Part shown: positions 1 through 11,750 of the stretch, piece by piece | Layout: each line of letters opens with the position of its first letter | How positions within the stretch are numbered: the stretch's first letter is position 1 | DNA from: Limnoperna fortunei | Taxonomy: Eukaryota > Mollusca > Bivalvia > Mytilida > Modiolidae | Assembly: GCA_944474755.1 (NCBI GenBank) | Contig: OX104113.1 | Location: 68,965,944-69,029,943, forward strand | Direction: 5' to 3' | DNA: 64,000 nt | Position numbers and translations under genes: made by a program | The notes under the pieces: model-generated | What the model was told of the DNA's origin: nothing | The model's database searches: none | The model's input: only the letters and a program-made list of their open reading frames with translations

Positions 1-320
1 TGAAAGGTGGTTCTCGGTTGAAATCCAAGATGGTTAAGGTTATGATTGCCTCACATTGAGGATCGCTTGTTTAAAATGATCTTTTCATCGTTTCATACTT
101 TCATCCTCTTGGAAAATATATTTCCTTGTATACGATTTTACTTGCAATTGTTTAATTTTTTCAGTATGGATGTGTGTTTCTTTTGAAAGCTGCCGTTTCT
201 GAGTACTTCTTATTCTCGTCTAGAGAATACTCAATTCTGAGTACTGACTTCTTTGTGCATGCATCCAAACTGTACAGTTAAAAGCAAACCATATTTACAA
301 TTAAAAACAGAGTAGGTTGA

Positions 321-1075
321 TTACATTGTGGACTCCACGGCTAGGGTTAAGGGCCCTATGCCGGCACGGAACTGGTCAACTGTTGTGGACTGTCGTATGG
401 TGAGTGGTATTTGATTCCAGGTGAGTATAGTTCTCGGGAAGAATGAGTACTTATAAGTATCAGATCTGGTGTATTCTAGAACGGGCCTTACCAACGTGGT
501 ATAGGCTGTTGATTTCACTTCTTGGGGACAGGCATGAATATTGCGTCGTAAAAATCCAATGGGTCTGTTAGCTTTAGAGAGATGGTATTTACATGTATGG
601 TCCAGCTTAAATCGTTACTGATCGACACTCCCAAGTATTTGCTGTCTTTGGTAACTTCCAGTGTCTGATGGTGAAAGGTATAGTTGTGCTCCATGGTATT
701 TCGGTTCCTTGTTATGTGTGCTGTAAAACACTTGTCGGCGTTGAATGTCATGTTTGCTTCCAATTTTCTAAGATCTGATTGCAGCTGTTGTTGATCGATC
801 TTGGTGTTTATAACTCGATACAGAGGGCAATCGTCAGCAAAGAGTCTGGCGTAAGATGTAACTGACTCGGGAAGATCGTTGATGTATAGAAGGAACAAGA
901 GTGGACCGAGAACTGTCCCTTGGGTTACTCCCGAGTCCACTGAGCATGCTGTTGATCTGTTGTTGATCGGCTGCCCTCTGAAAGCATTTGTTGAGTACGG
1001 TCCTCAAGGAAGTGTTGAAGCCATTGTAAGGTACTGTCTTTTATTCCATAATGATGGAGCTTAAGTAGAAATCTC
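321..1075 (-). pseudogene. non-LTR retrotransposon reverse transcriptase fragment (CR1/jockey-like)
   Basis: The minus strand of 515-940 encodes reverse-transcriptase sequence with the GxxQGTVLGPLLFLLYINDL block and a FADD catalytic box, followed by a KYLGV block. A second frame at 321-518 gives the 3' end of the ORF (a TLVRPVLEY block, then a TYKYSFFPRTI..WN block). Upstream, up to about 1075, another frame reads into the region before the QG block. The stretch between TLVRPVLEY and TYKYSFFPRT that intact relatives carry is missing, and frames shift at least twice, so this is a dead, internally deleted, 5'-truncated copy. Clade assignment (CR1/jockey/L2-like) is from remembered motif style and is not certain. 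Confidence 0.85.
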
Positions 1076-2054
1076 TTGTAAACTTTTACCATTTATCATT
1101 TATGATTCTTTGATTCTTTGATCAAATTTCTTTCTCCTTTGAGAAATCAATTGTTTCCCGTTCTGTAGTCAAATATTGTTAAGTGTTATATATATTTCAT
1201 CTTGTTTTTATATCTTTATCTAACGGGGGTTTCTAAATGTTTTGATTTTTGATTTATGCTTTTATTATGCTTTTTTAGCTCACCTGACCCAAAGGTTTAA
1301 TATTATATTCCTCCTTTATAACAAGACTATAATTTACATTTAAAAAAAGTGGTACATAAAATGAATTAATAGATAACAGAGAAAAAATCTGAAAAACAGC
1401 TAACAATGTCCTGACTATTAACAGCAAAAAGAGTTTTTATTTTCATTATAACAGTTAACAACAATGTCAATTTGTAAGAAAACAGATAACATCTAATGGT
1501 TAAAAACAGTTAACAATTTCTTAATTAAAAAAAAAATAGCCGACGTGTAAAAATACCCAAAACACGTTAACAAAAAAGATCTTGCCCCACCCCTCAGATA
1601 TAACCTCTGCCACGCGTCATTACCTCTATACTGCAGGTGACTACATTTTCGTCTGCCTGTTATGTTTGTAAAAACCGATGTTTGAAAAAAAAAATGCACG
1701 AGATCTTATTTATTTTATGAAGTCTATTTATATACTTTTGATACGATTTTACATTTAAAGGTATTGCGCTTGTACCATGATGCTTATCCGCCATGAGAGA
1801 TATGAGATATCTCATGGCGTCAACCAGTGGTGTGGCAGAGGTGATTGTGGTTGACATAAGATACCCAGAATCCTATTGAGTGGAGATTGGCCAGTCTTAG
1901 TGTTGAAAATGGTAGAAATAAATGCCCGATGTGTTCTCATATGTTTTGCATCTTATACAACTGTTTGCCCTCTTCGACACCACTATTTTTCTGCATAAAA
2001 TTTTCACCGACTCTCTTCAGCCAGTTTCCCATACCTTCTTGTAAGATGACCTAT
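1076..2054. other. no gene seen; A/T-rich with acagttaac-like short repeats
   Basis: No convincing exon or element ends were recognised. 1370-1510 contains several imperfect copies of short words such as acagttaac and acagctaac. Small ORFs on both strands lack family similarity and are interrupted by A/T runs. Confidence 0.4.
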
Positions 2055-2116
2055 ATATGCCCGCAGTGAGACAAACCCGCAACCTCAGTGTTGACCGACC
2101 ACATGATAAATAGTAG
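2055..2116 (-). repeat. tRNA-derived SINE fragment
   Basis: Reads on the minus strand as the B-box part of the SINE family seen elsewhere in this window (tcatgtggtcggtcaacact, then gcgggtttg, then the ctcactgcgggc block). Only about 60 bp remain. Confidence 0.6.
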
Positions 2117-2690
2117 ATGAATAATGTTTATGTACTGTCATTAATTACTTAATTAATTTTAATTGAATTTTTTTAGATTACTTGGTGTTATTGCTGTGAT
2201 GTATTCACCTCGTAATTTAACCGTGTAAGTATCTTGAGGGTCTTTTTCAAGCAATTATTTGAAATAAAATTATGTAAGGAAGTAGTCAAACTGGAATAAA
2301 TAGTTAGTTGCGATTTGAGCTAAATACCGAATAAAGGTCTGTGTTTAGACAAATACTGTGACGTTTTAATCAACAGTTTTGTTCTCAAGCTCAATGATGT
2401 CTTCTTAAAAGAGGGTGTATATCAAACTCGAGTAAAATTGTATTTTTACTATTTTTTAAATCCCTATCAAACGATATAATTTCTCTTGGAAAATAAAAGT
2501 AAAACGTTATCTATCAATATGAGTGACTTTTAACTGTTAAAGTACAGAAAAGGCGGAATGTGCAGCAAAGTGTTTTTTAAGATACGACCACGCATTTTCA
2601 CAAGTGGATGAGTCTATTAAATACACATTAAATAAACTATTCTCATACGATCTATTAAAAATTATATCTCAAATATAACTTCAGTACACA

Positions 2691-2787
2691 CTCTGCCCGC
2701 AGTGAGAATTGAACTCCTAACCCTTAGTGTTTACAGGCTCGTGATCTATAGTAGAGACCTAACCGCTATGCCACCGAGTGGATGAAA
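2691..2787 (-). repeat. tRNA-derived SINE head fragment
   Basis: Minus strand shows a tRNA-like head: an A-box-like stretch ending in ggtggcatagcggttaggt, a degenerate tcgtgatctatagtaga core, and a B-box-like gttcaattctcactgcgg. The 3' body is missing. It diverges from the other copies, so it is old or from a sister subfamily. Confidence 0.6.
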
Positions 2788-3077
2788 GGAGGAACAGCCA
2801 TAATCTTTTGTTTAAGGTGTGGTCCTAGTCAAATTTTTAAAATTGTTTGATGAAATCCGTTCGCCACCAATTACTACAGTTTTTTTGGTTTCCAAATATA
2901 TTTACTGTTTTTTCTTTTGTTCTCAAAAAATGTACTATGTCATATGAAGAATATCTCAATTAACAACTTAATGGAAATGTTCTTCAGACAAGAAACAGAA
3001 AATCTCATCAAATATAACACTACTACCCAAGATGGCACAAATAAATCATGTGAAATATTATTCATGATATGTTTGAA

Positions 3078-3116
3078 CGCCACTGATGAGTCTTGATTAG
3101 ACGTGCGTCTGACGTA
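3078..3116 (+). ncRNA. degenerate type I hammerhead ribozyme motif, left copy
   Basis: Conserved CUGAUGA at 3083-3089 is followed by stem II GUCU-loop-AGAC (intact 4-bp pairing), but the GAAAC box expected next is absent and the sequence goes straight to GUGCGUC. Stem I pairing (ACGCCA with UGACGU) has one mismatch. The GUC cleavage triplet remains. Core loss predicts no cleavage. Confidence 0.65.
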
Positions 3117-3427
3117 GTAAATTTTAATTAACCTTGGTACCGTTTGATGACATTTTTATTTGCATCTAATGAGTCGATGCCCCTGCTGGTGCACTGTTAG
3201 TCCCTAGGTTATCACCAGCCCAGTAGTCACACTTCGGTGCCGACAGGAATATCTTTGGTTCTTTCAGTGATATAGTCATCGTCTAAATTTGCCGCTGTGA
3301 AATTTCGAAAATTATTCTAAATCTAAGGTTTCAATGTGTAGATAGCTGGTATACCGTTTTATAATGTTTGTGATAAAAGCTCTATAACATCGTATTCATT
3401 TGGATTTAAAATATTGTTTGGGTTTGA

Positions 3428-3471
3428 GCGCCACTGATGAGTCGTGATTATACGAAACGTGCGTCTGGCGT
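3428..3471 (+). ncRNA. degenerate type I hammerhead ribozyme motif, right copy
   Basis: Stem I 5' strand GCGCCA, CUGAUGA at 3434-3440, stem II GUCG/AUAC with only the two outer pairs, GAAAC, a very short palindromic stem III region (ACGUGCGU), GUC cleavage triplet, and UGGCGU closing stem I. All catalytic core boxes are present. Weak stem II and minimal stem III suggest poor or dimer-dependent activity. Confidence 0.7.
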
Positions 3472-3545
3472 AGTAAATTTTCTTAGCCTTGGTACCCCTT
3501 GATGATATTTTATTTATAAATATCAGTTTAAATATATAATACACA

Positions 3546-4407
3546 CAAAGGTCCTTGTAGCTCGACTTAAATATATTTTCCTAGTGGATCAATTTGTTTT
3601 TCTTTCTTTATTCAAAATGAATATGACTCGGTGTCCGACTTATAGAACAATTTAATAAAGTATAGATGTTCTTATTCATTGTTGTGGGGTTTCGTTGTTT
3701 TTTTTATCTCGAAAACGATGATGAAACTATTGTCAGGCATAATTGAATTTATGGATGTGTAACTCAATTGCTTCAGATGCTGATCCAGAATTGTAAAAAG
3801 GTCGACTATTATAATTGTTTATTATTATTATTATTTTGTAATTTTTACTTTAAAAATGGGAATAATAGTTAAAACGCAACTCGTAAGATGCAACAAATAA
3901 ACTACATGGATATATTTCTTCGTTAATAAAACTATAATTCCCGAACATGCAGATATGTTCGCTTTTAAGTCCACTGTAAACGTCTTACATATATTTTTTA
4001 TTTGCTGGTACGGTTTTGATAAAAGTTGTCAGGAGGCTGTGCTTGTATACACATTTATATTAAATTATGTTAAACTATTATTCATTTGTATTTGAAATTT
4101 ATTAAAATTTCATAGTGATCTGCTTCATGAATTTAATGTCACTTTGTCGGGTTTTTATGGTAATTTAAAAGTTGTTATTGCTTTTAAATTTCCGAATAGT
4201 CCGAAAACATATAAAATGTATCTTCATTGTTGATTGTCACATGAGTTTTCGTTTCTGCGATATTAAGCATTACATATATAGTTCTACAGTGATCTCTATC
4301 CATGGCCGTCAGTAGTCGATTCTTCCTAATATGAACAGTTCCCCATTTCCCTAGGAGCTGAGTCCCACAGTTAATGTTTGTTTAAATTATATCTACTGAC
4401 GATTTAT
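3546..4407. other. intergenic, nothing recognised except a short (TTA)n run
   Basis: A trinucleotide run (attattatta) occurs near 3822-3834. No exon-like coding stretch or element termini were found. Confidence 0.4.
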
Positions 4408-4421
4408 ATATGTTTATGTAT

Positions 4422-4686
4422 GTATTGTTTGCTTGCTTGTTTTAATGGCGTTTAATGCCACTTTCAGCAATTTTTCAGCTATATCATGGCGTCCAGTTTT
4501 TATTGGGAGAGGAAGCGGTACCTGGAGAAAACCCCCGACCTGCATTAGGAAAACTGGCAATCCTTGTCAATTGAGATTGGAGTCGAGTACACCCTGATTG
4601 CATTGAGTCTCAGTATTGGCAGACCACGTGATCAATATTGGACGAACTACCTTAACCACTCGGCCACCGTGATCTCTTCCCCCACA
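4422..4686 (-). mobile_element. tRNA(Ser/Leu)-derived SINE with perfect 14-bp target-site duplication
   Basis: Full-length copy in minus orientation. The tRNA-like head includes ggtggccgagtggttaaggt (A box) and a B-box region. The body carries ttgacaaggattgccagttt and a tail ending in gctgaaagtggcattaaacg. The 14-mer atatgtttatgtat flanks it on both sides (4408-4421 and 4687-4700), which documents retroposition. The family recurs at least ten times in the window. It may match a described molluscan SINE such as the V-SINE RUDI, which cannot be checked here. Confidence 0.9.
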
Positions 4687-5116
4687 ATATGTTTATGTAT
4701 ATATTAACGCCTAATTGCTTTTTCAGATTTTATGTGAAAACTGTTGGACAGAATTTTCCACGTTTCTGTGGCATATTCCATGACATTATGATTGTTGTGA
4801 TGTTGTAAATTTTGATTTGATAAAGGAAATGTCAATGATAGTCATCCACATATATCTGAATAAAATAAAACATAAAAGGTTCAAATAATATAAAATCAAT
4901 AAAGCAACAGATGGGTTGTATACTGGTAACTACATTTATATGAAACTGGTTTACATGTATACATCTAATGCCGGGTGTTTACGTGTTCTGCTTGAAAGAT
5001 CATAGATTTAAACTTTCCGTACATATACAAATACACAGCGTTTGACAATAGATGATATGTAACACATACGAATTCTCAAATTTGCATTTAACATGTAGGG
5101 CGAATAAGGCACCAAT

Positions 5117-5246
5117 ATGGTCAGGATTACTAAGACGGAGGAAAAGGACCGGATCATTAAAACGGAGAAAAAGGATCTACAGCAACCAAGGGTGTTAGCT
5201 TATATAACAATTCTAGCCAGACTATGGACTTTAGCTACACTTTGTG
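5117..5246 (+). CDS. TMEM72: TMEM72-like, coding exon 1
   Basis: ATG in context ccaatATGg, ending LATLC + 1 nt at donor G|GTAAGTG. Encodes the Lys/Glu-rich N-terminus and the start of the first hydrophobic helix. Confidence 0.65.
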
Positions 5247-8200
5247 GTAAGTGTTATGATCCAGTACGACTTGTATGTATTATATATAATTGTCTGTGTG
5301 CAGTTAACATGATTTTGTCTAGTTTGAATTAAGCTGTCTATGATAAAATTTACTGCAAATTAATCCAAATATTCGAGACCGTTCTGCTTCACTTGCAAAA
5401 ATGAGAAACAATACGAATGGCCAAATAAAAACCAGGAAAAACGTAGCCTAAAGTCATGAAAAAGACATTGTAATCAGATTAAGAGTACCGAGTACTAAAT
5501 ACAGAATCAAACAAGCCCATTGATAAGTAATTTAAGATATACATGTACCATATGTTACACTATAATTCATTATGAAATCAATACATTATACCAGCAATTA
5601 TATGATATGATAAAATGCATCATTTACATCTTTCTATTTATAATAACTAAAATGTCATATGGTTATGTTTCAGTCATGTGGGCCACGAGCATAACAACGT
5701 TACAGTTTGCCTCGGGAACACCGTTGTATTGGGGATGGTATATGTTGTGAGTAACATTATATTCAATGACCTATTAACTAAACTTAACGATGCATTCAAG
5801 TAAGCATTTTGCATTCGGCAGTAAATGATAAACCACAGCCTAAGTTTTGAATTATTGCATATATTAAATCTTTAGTGTGGATTGTATCGTGTTCCGAAAC
5901 TTTCTGCAAAATAGCTTTTAGGGCACAGCAAAACGAGCTACAGCACTAAAAATATAATTTTAATTATATTGAAGTCAGCTAAGGCCTTATTCTGTCCTAT
6001 GTATTCAAGTGTGGTTTAGCAACAGTGTAAACTATTTGCCATGATAACTCATCGACTACACAACTTATAGTATAAGTAAACTATAAATAGACGAATCACG
6101 TTTATGGTTTGGGACAACGTTCGTGGTTTCTATATGTCCAAGAGACCAAAGTCTACATTAACATGAGTATTAATAAGCACATGCAGAAGCTCCATCGGAA
6201 ATGGCGCAACTCAGGCGGTAAACAGGTTTCCATGTAGGCGCGAATCTATTGAAAAATATTTAAAAAAACGTAGGAAATGAAAACATTTACTGTAATAGAG
6301 TATTATCCCTATTATGTTACATTCCCATATTTAAACTTCTTATCTGTAAGGAAATTTTAATCCATTTCGTCATGAATACGACCGAGACATAGAATATAGT
6401 AAAATGGCTGCGATCAAGTGAATATTCCTGAAGTAATAAAAGGAATTACTGATGTTTTTTGATAATAAAACTCTTAAAATACATGAAAACTATTTCATAG
6501 TGGAAACTAGTTCTATTTAATAAACTTTAACAACCTGTTTGAAACCAGTTAGTAAGCACAGCTGTGTATCGCGGAGATCCAGTCGTGAAGTCGATTGATT
6601 GATTTACTGGATGTTTGCTTTAAGTCCAGCGAGCAATATTTTAGCTATATTCATGACGAGAACAAGTTGACAAACAATTAATCAACGGAAAAAGGGTCGG
6701 GATGGGACACATGTAGGGAACATAATTTAAACTGTCACTGCAAAAGTATGGAGTTTTGCCTCGCGTTGAACATGTAGCCTTTCGTAGCGGCTACAATGAG
6801 CTCACTCTTTTTCGAAATCTACAAAAGGGGTCTTTATCGTGCAAGCAGCGTGGCACTCTCCAAACACGTTACCCACTATGGTCCGCGGCCAGGCTTTCCG
6901 TATTATGACCTGACACCCCCCCCCCCCCGCAAGAAAAAAAAAACAAAACCGAAAGGGTCTCCCCTATCCGCTACCCTGGACGCGTTGGGCTGCTCTGTGG
7001 GTCGTCGTGAAGTCAAGGAGCGGTGTTTGTTCAAATGAAGATAATTTAAAACGAAAAAGCAGCTCTTTGCAGCCTACAAAACAATAATTATTGGAAAACC
7101 TGCAATCAACAGTTAAAATACCGAATTGGGGAGGTTAGTAACAGTTCTGATTGATGCACTTTAAACCGTGCTGAATTATGTGATTGCGGCTGTTTTATTC
7201 CTCCCAGAGGTTCTGAGTCATCGTTCACTCCATCATCATGAACTTCTAACTGTAGCTCACTGGTGTATCAGATTAGAAGGTTGCAAGTGTATATTAAATT
7301 TTGATGAAATAGAAATAATCTTTATAGCCCTATACTTACGACATTATTTATAACGTTCTTAATGAACATGAATTACAAACATTAAGCTATCAGAACCACT
7401 TAACTATATAGCCTAAGAGTAAATGCAGACACAAGTAGCTATATTCTAAGACTAAATGCAGAACGTAAGTATTAATGACTTAAATCTTAACCCCATGATT
7501 GCGATGCTTCTTTATTCCACCCTGCTGGCCATGTACATGTAATTACAAGAGACCTTAATGACTTCATTCGTCATTATTACTTACAAGACAAATATCTCTA
7601 GTTACAATTTTTGAAATAGCGATTATAAGCTCGTAATGGACTCGTTGAAGACTATGCTAGAGCATGGGGAACACCAGAAAATGAGGTGTCGAAGGGTCTG
7701 AGCACTTAATCGGTAGCTATCTTTCAAGACCCTTAAGTAGCTCAACATTTGTCTACGTAACACGGTCCAGCTCACAAAGAATCTAATAACTAACTACAAT
7801 AATGTAGCTCTTTTTTTATGGACGGACATTAAAAAAAAGAAAAAAGGAGCTACATTATTACAGCTACCTAATAACATATTATTTGTTCTACAAAACTCTG
7901 AACCAACGATCTTTACATTTCTTCTTCATACTTTTGTAACAGCATAAAATCTTTGACATCTTTACTGTATACAGCGCTATTCCGATTCCGAAAAAACTTG
8001 TAAAGAAATTGTGTATTCTCTGTTGACCATCGCTTTGAAATTTCGTACGTTGATTTAGTTACTTTGATTGAACATCGGTAATAATTAGAAATCACTCAAG
8101 ACTCTCGAGATATACACATCTGATTAAGTTAATCTATATTTTTATATTTCAATTTTTTTTAATTAATAAATTTAGGGTTTCAGAAGAAGTATAGAGAAGC

Positions 8201-11055
8201 GTTTCTTAACCAATGTTTCCAAGTGCAACCAAACATTCAAAATTTGCTTTAAAGGACTAAAACATAACTTGTGAGTCTAAATGCAAAATAATATAATTAT
8301 ACGACTTGTACTCTTAAACGATGCAAAACATCTAATTGTATCTCTTACTTAAGGGGGTTTTTAACGTCCTTGACTACCGTAAAACGGTCTCGCACGGACT
8401 TATTGCCTGATGGCTTTTATTAAAATTTTTACCTATTTATTTGTATTTTTTGGGATTTATAGGCCATAAATACTATAAGTGAAATGATAAAAGTAGTCGG
8501 AGATGCCGCAACCAAAAAGACTTAGCGGAAGTAGATTTATCTATCAAGCTGCATCCAGCTAGAGAACTAAGACGCTATAAAAAATTGTATCTCGCATCAG
8601 ATTCAGCTAGTTATACGAGTCCCAGATCGGTCACATCCAAGGTGCTCTCGTGATAACAAAATTATAATGAATGAATAGTTGGGCTTCAAGTAGCAGTTTT
8701 ATGAACACTCTTTTATTAATATTTGATCACTGTGTTTTTATAATAATGGTTCGTTTACATCGAATAGATTAGTATCAGAGTTCTGGAACCGATAGGAATG
8801 AAACCACTTATTCAGTGTTGTTTTGCCTACAGTTAGATCTCAACTTAATTGATGTATTTTAATTACGCAGATCAGCAAGTATACTGGTGACACTTTTGGA
8901 ACTGATTTGGATAATTGACAAATGTGCATGCTGCACGTGCAAGTAAGTAATACAGTTGTAGTAATAAGGGTTGATTGAATTTGAATGCCACAGGAAAGGT
9001 ATGCTGTATGGGTATGAGCGGAATATTTAGCCTTTTTCCTATCGTCATCTGATCGCGCAAGGAGCTTGGTATTGTCCCAACACATTACCCACTGTGGTCC
9101 TCGGTAAGACTTTCGTATTGTGACATGACAACATCTATACCGATAAGGCATCCCCTATCCGCCACATAGGAACGCACTGGGCAGCTCTGTGGGTCGAGCA
9201 CTGTGAACCCTCAACGTATGGTCTCGGCAATAATAAGGGAAAGGGACATCAGTGTTGATCTATGCCGAGCGCAATAAAGCACAAACGTTGTAATGATCAG
9301 AAGAATTAAAAGGAACCAATGGATTTTCACACGACAACAGACAAGATAAAAACCGAACCCATCGAAAAGTAGGGGAAAGTCAAGTGTTTCTTTAAGTTAA
9401 GCGGCATTGGTAAAATCTTTCAACTGAATTTTCCCACCGATAGTCAAAGCATTTAGGGGGAATCCCATTGGTAATCAAATTGATCAAGGAAAAAAAAAAT
9501 AGAGCATTTGCTATTAATGAATCGACCATTTCCTAGCGGTACATATATTGTTTTCAGTAAAATTTGCGTAGTGAAACTATGTACAGCATTTAGAGACGAA
9601 GGCAGACACACACGCAGCAGGGGAAATGGATTAGTCCATTCAGATACCAAGTTCATTCTTGTTAGTACCGTATTTTGTGTTTTGATGACGTCATGAGTAG
9701 GTTTAATTTTCTGGTGTTTAAATTTTTAAATTACATATTACCTGAACGCAATGAATTTAATAGAAATTTGACTTAATAATCAATTTATTCAGTGTATTGT
9801 GGCAACAAGTTGTCAGAGGAAGGCCTACCACAGGTGACAATGCTTCATAAAATAATGCAGTAATTCATACTTTTCAGTAAAGAGGGTTGCTGTTGTAAAT
9901 GTTGGTCTATTGTAAGATGGGTCGACGACTGGAAGAAAGGCATCCTGTACTTACTGGTATCTGTCCCTCTTTTCCTAAATGGTATACAAATCATACTTGG
10001 ACTGGTTTCAGGTAAGTTTTTATTACCAAACAAGTCAAATTCGTCCCAAACTTTTAGTTCGATAAGCTTATTTCCAAGAGAATTTTGTTCACACAGAAAT
10101 GCAGTACAAATTTATATTGTTTTGATTTGTTAAAACAAGAAAATCCTCTTTATAGCACTACAATACCAGATCGATTGCAATAAAAGATAATTTATTGGTA
10201 CAAAAATATGGAAAAGAAATACATGCATGTGTATTGCAATACAAGATAATGTTCTTTACAGAACTGTATATATTTGTACTATGATTCCTTGTTAAATGGG
10301 TTTCACCTTAATAGAGAGGGGGTGTTGCTCTGGCAAAACTGTTCTTGCAACCAAATATAGTGCCACAGAAAATGGTTTTTCTATGTCAATGTCATCTTTG
10401 CACTTTACAGATTTGATTGTAGACCTGGGTGGCTTCTTGGCTTGGTGTTTAGGTTCTATTCTTGCAAAACTGCTGCAAGTTCGCAAATAACTTGAAAATG
10501 CCTTTGGGTCCTTTGCTGCTCACCATGCTTCTATCAACTATAATAATTATCAGTATACTTGAATCAACAGATATCTCAATTCCATGACCTTGCTTTAATA
10601 GAACAAACTAATAGTTATGGCAATAAAACTGAAACTCATCAAAAAGGTAAAGTTGCAATCAAATAAGTTGAACCATTAAAAGTCCCATTATTTCATCTAA
10701 ATTTAAGTACAAAAGAAATTTGTCTTAAATCCACATTTTCAACTACATGTATGTTACTGCATTGTTTTCTTTGAAGAAAATAAGAGATGAACAAGATTAA
10801 CTTAATGTCCATAATCTGTACAAACATTTATTTTTTGTTTCAGGTGTTTGTTTAGTCATAGCAGGAATTTTATATGTAGTGAAGACATTTAAGGAAGGTT
10901 TAATTTTCACTGTTACAGAGACCCATTATATCAAAACTTACAGTCCGCCTGTCGATGTTGTGTCCTGTTATACTCAAACAGAGGATGAAACATTTAGATA
11001 CGAAGATTTTGAACCCAGTGAAGGATATAAATTTTACAGAGAAAGGAAGAAATAA
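5117..11055 (+). CDS. TMEM72: TMEM72-like multi-pass membrane protein (4 coding exons)
   Basis: Four exons (5117-5246, 5674-5746, 9878-10011, 10844-11055) join in frame (549 nt, 182 residues) with GT-AG introns of phase 1, 2 and 1. The product has a charged Lys/Glu-rich N-terminus, a hydrophobic segment (RLWTLATLCVMWATSITTLQ), a Cys-rich loop (GCCCKCWS) before WVDDWKKG, two hydrophobic helices (ILYLLVSVPLFLNGIQIILG and VCLVIAGILYVV), then an acidic, Tyr-rich cytosolic tail. Order and loop pattern resemble vertebrate TMEM72 from memory, a membrane protein whose biochemical role I do not know. Compared with that family the model lacks most of the second helix, so a small phase-2/phase-2 exon may be missed in the 4.1-kb second intron. 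Start chosen as the only ATG opening the frame before the first donor. AATAAA signals occur at about 11460 and 11684. Confidence 0.65.
5674..5746 (+). CDS. TMEM72: TMEM72-like, coding exon 2
   Basis: Acceptor tatgtttcag at 5673; encodes MWATSITTLQFASGTPLYWG and ends at donor TT|GTGAGT with phase 2. Confidence 0.6.
5747..9877 (+). other. intron 2 of the TMEM72-like gene, with repeats
   Basis: Holds a short SINE-tail-like stretch (6592-6668), two diverged copies of another repeat (about 6840-7030 and 9055-9200, sharing ttacccactrtggtcc and gctctgtgggtcg), and a foldback at 7793-7864. A missing small exon of this gene could lie here; none was found with confidence. Confidence 0.5.
7793..7864. 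repeat. short foldback (inverted repeat)
   Basis: taatgtagctc followed by a T run, a spacer with ggacgg, an A-rich run and gagctacatta. Arms of about 19 bp (aataatgtagctcttttttt against aaaaaaggagctacattatt) with one bulge. Intronic; possibly a tiny MITE remnant. Confidence 0.6.
9878..10011 (+). CDS. TMEM72: TMEM72-like, coding exon 3
   Basis: Acceptor acttttcag at 9877, donor G|GTAAGTTT. Encodes the Cys-rich loop, WVDDWKKG and a helix. Phase in 2, phase out 1. Confidence 0.65.
10844..11055 (+). CDS. TMEM72: TMEM72-like, terminal coding exon
   Basis: Acceptor ttttgtttcag at 10843. Encodes the last helix, then the acidic tail (TQTEDETFRYEDFEPSEGYK) ending at a TAA. Reading stays open across the junction. 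Confidence 0.7.
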
Positions 11056-11750
11056 ATTTCAGTCTATATTTTTATGGCAGGGTAAAAACAAATTTCGCAG
11101 AAAGAGAAAACAAGATAATTCTGCATTAATATTTTCTATGAAAATGCAGTTATCCAAAAACTTATAAAAGAAATAATTTTATACTTCATTTTTCTAGCAA
11201 GGGGCAGTAACCACAAATTGAAAGAAAGGGGGAAATCAAGCTTTTTTTTTTGTTTAGAAAGGGCAGTAACCATAACATGAAGTGCACTGTATTAATGTCC
11301 CTTACTTTTGTGTTCTTAAGAGTATATTATTAGTATAAATGTTCTTGGGAAAATATACATTTCTATAGGATATTAACATATTTTGTACAAACAATTTTAT
11401 CCTGATGAAAAAAATGCCTTAAAAGACCTCAAGGTATAAATTTCTAAAATAACCTTGTAAATAAAATGTCAAGGACAAATATTAATTTGTATGTGTATTA
11501 TATGGAAATGCATAAATTATACTAACAAAGTGCAATAGCAGTTCAAAGTGCCACAGTTATAAACCAATAAAAATGCGCTTTTTACTTTTTTGAAAAAAAT
11601 ATGTACGTGCTTAGAATACACACATTTACTGTGCTGTGCATAACTACTTTGCTAATACTACGAACTTTGAAATAACAAAGTTCAATAAAGTCTATCATAA
11701 ATTTGAAGACATAAATTTAGTTGTTCAATATAAATGTATGTATATCTAAT

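Larger units (their letters stand above)
3070..3545 (+). mobile_element. retrozyme-like repeat: 351-bp unit bounded by two degenerate hammerhead ribozyme motifs
   Basis: Two direct repeats, each starting with a CGCCACTGATGAGTC-type core and running into GTAGTAAATTTT and CCTTGGTACC, lie at about 3078 and 3428. Their CTGATGA cores are 351 bp apart. Between them is a body without an ORF (atgagtcgatgcccctgctg, then a cacttcggtg block). This is the layout of retrozymes: a noncoding unit between direct repeats that carry hammerheads and are thought to spread via self-cleaved circular RNA. In the first motif the conserved GAAAC is deleted. The second keeps GAAAC but stem II has lost pairing. Both are therefore predicted inactive. 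Resemblance to a common mussel repeat is from memory. Confidence 0.75.

Noticed and set aside
6796..7038. 80-residue ORF with poly-Pro and poly-Lys run
   Set aside because: It coincides with a dispersed repeat containing C and A homopolymers, and has no family similarity.
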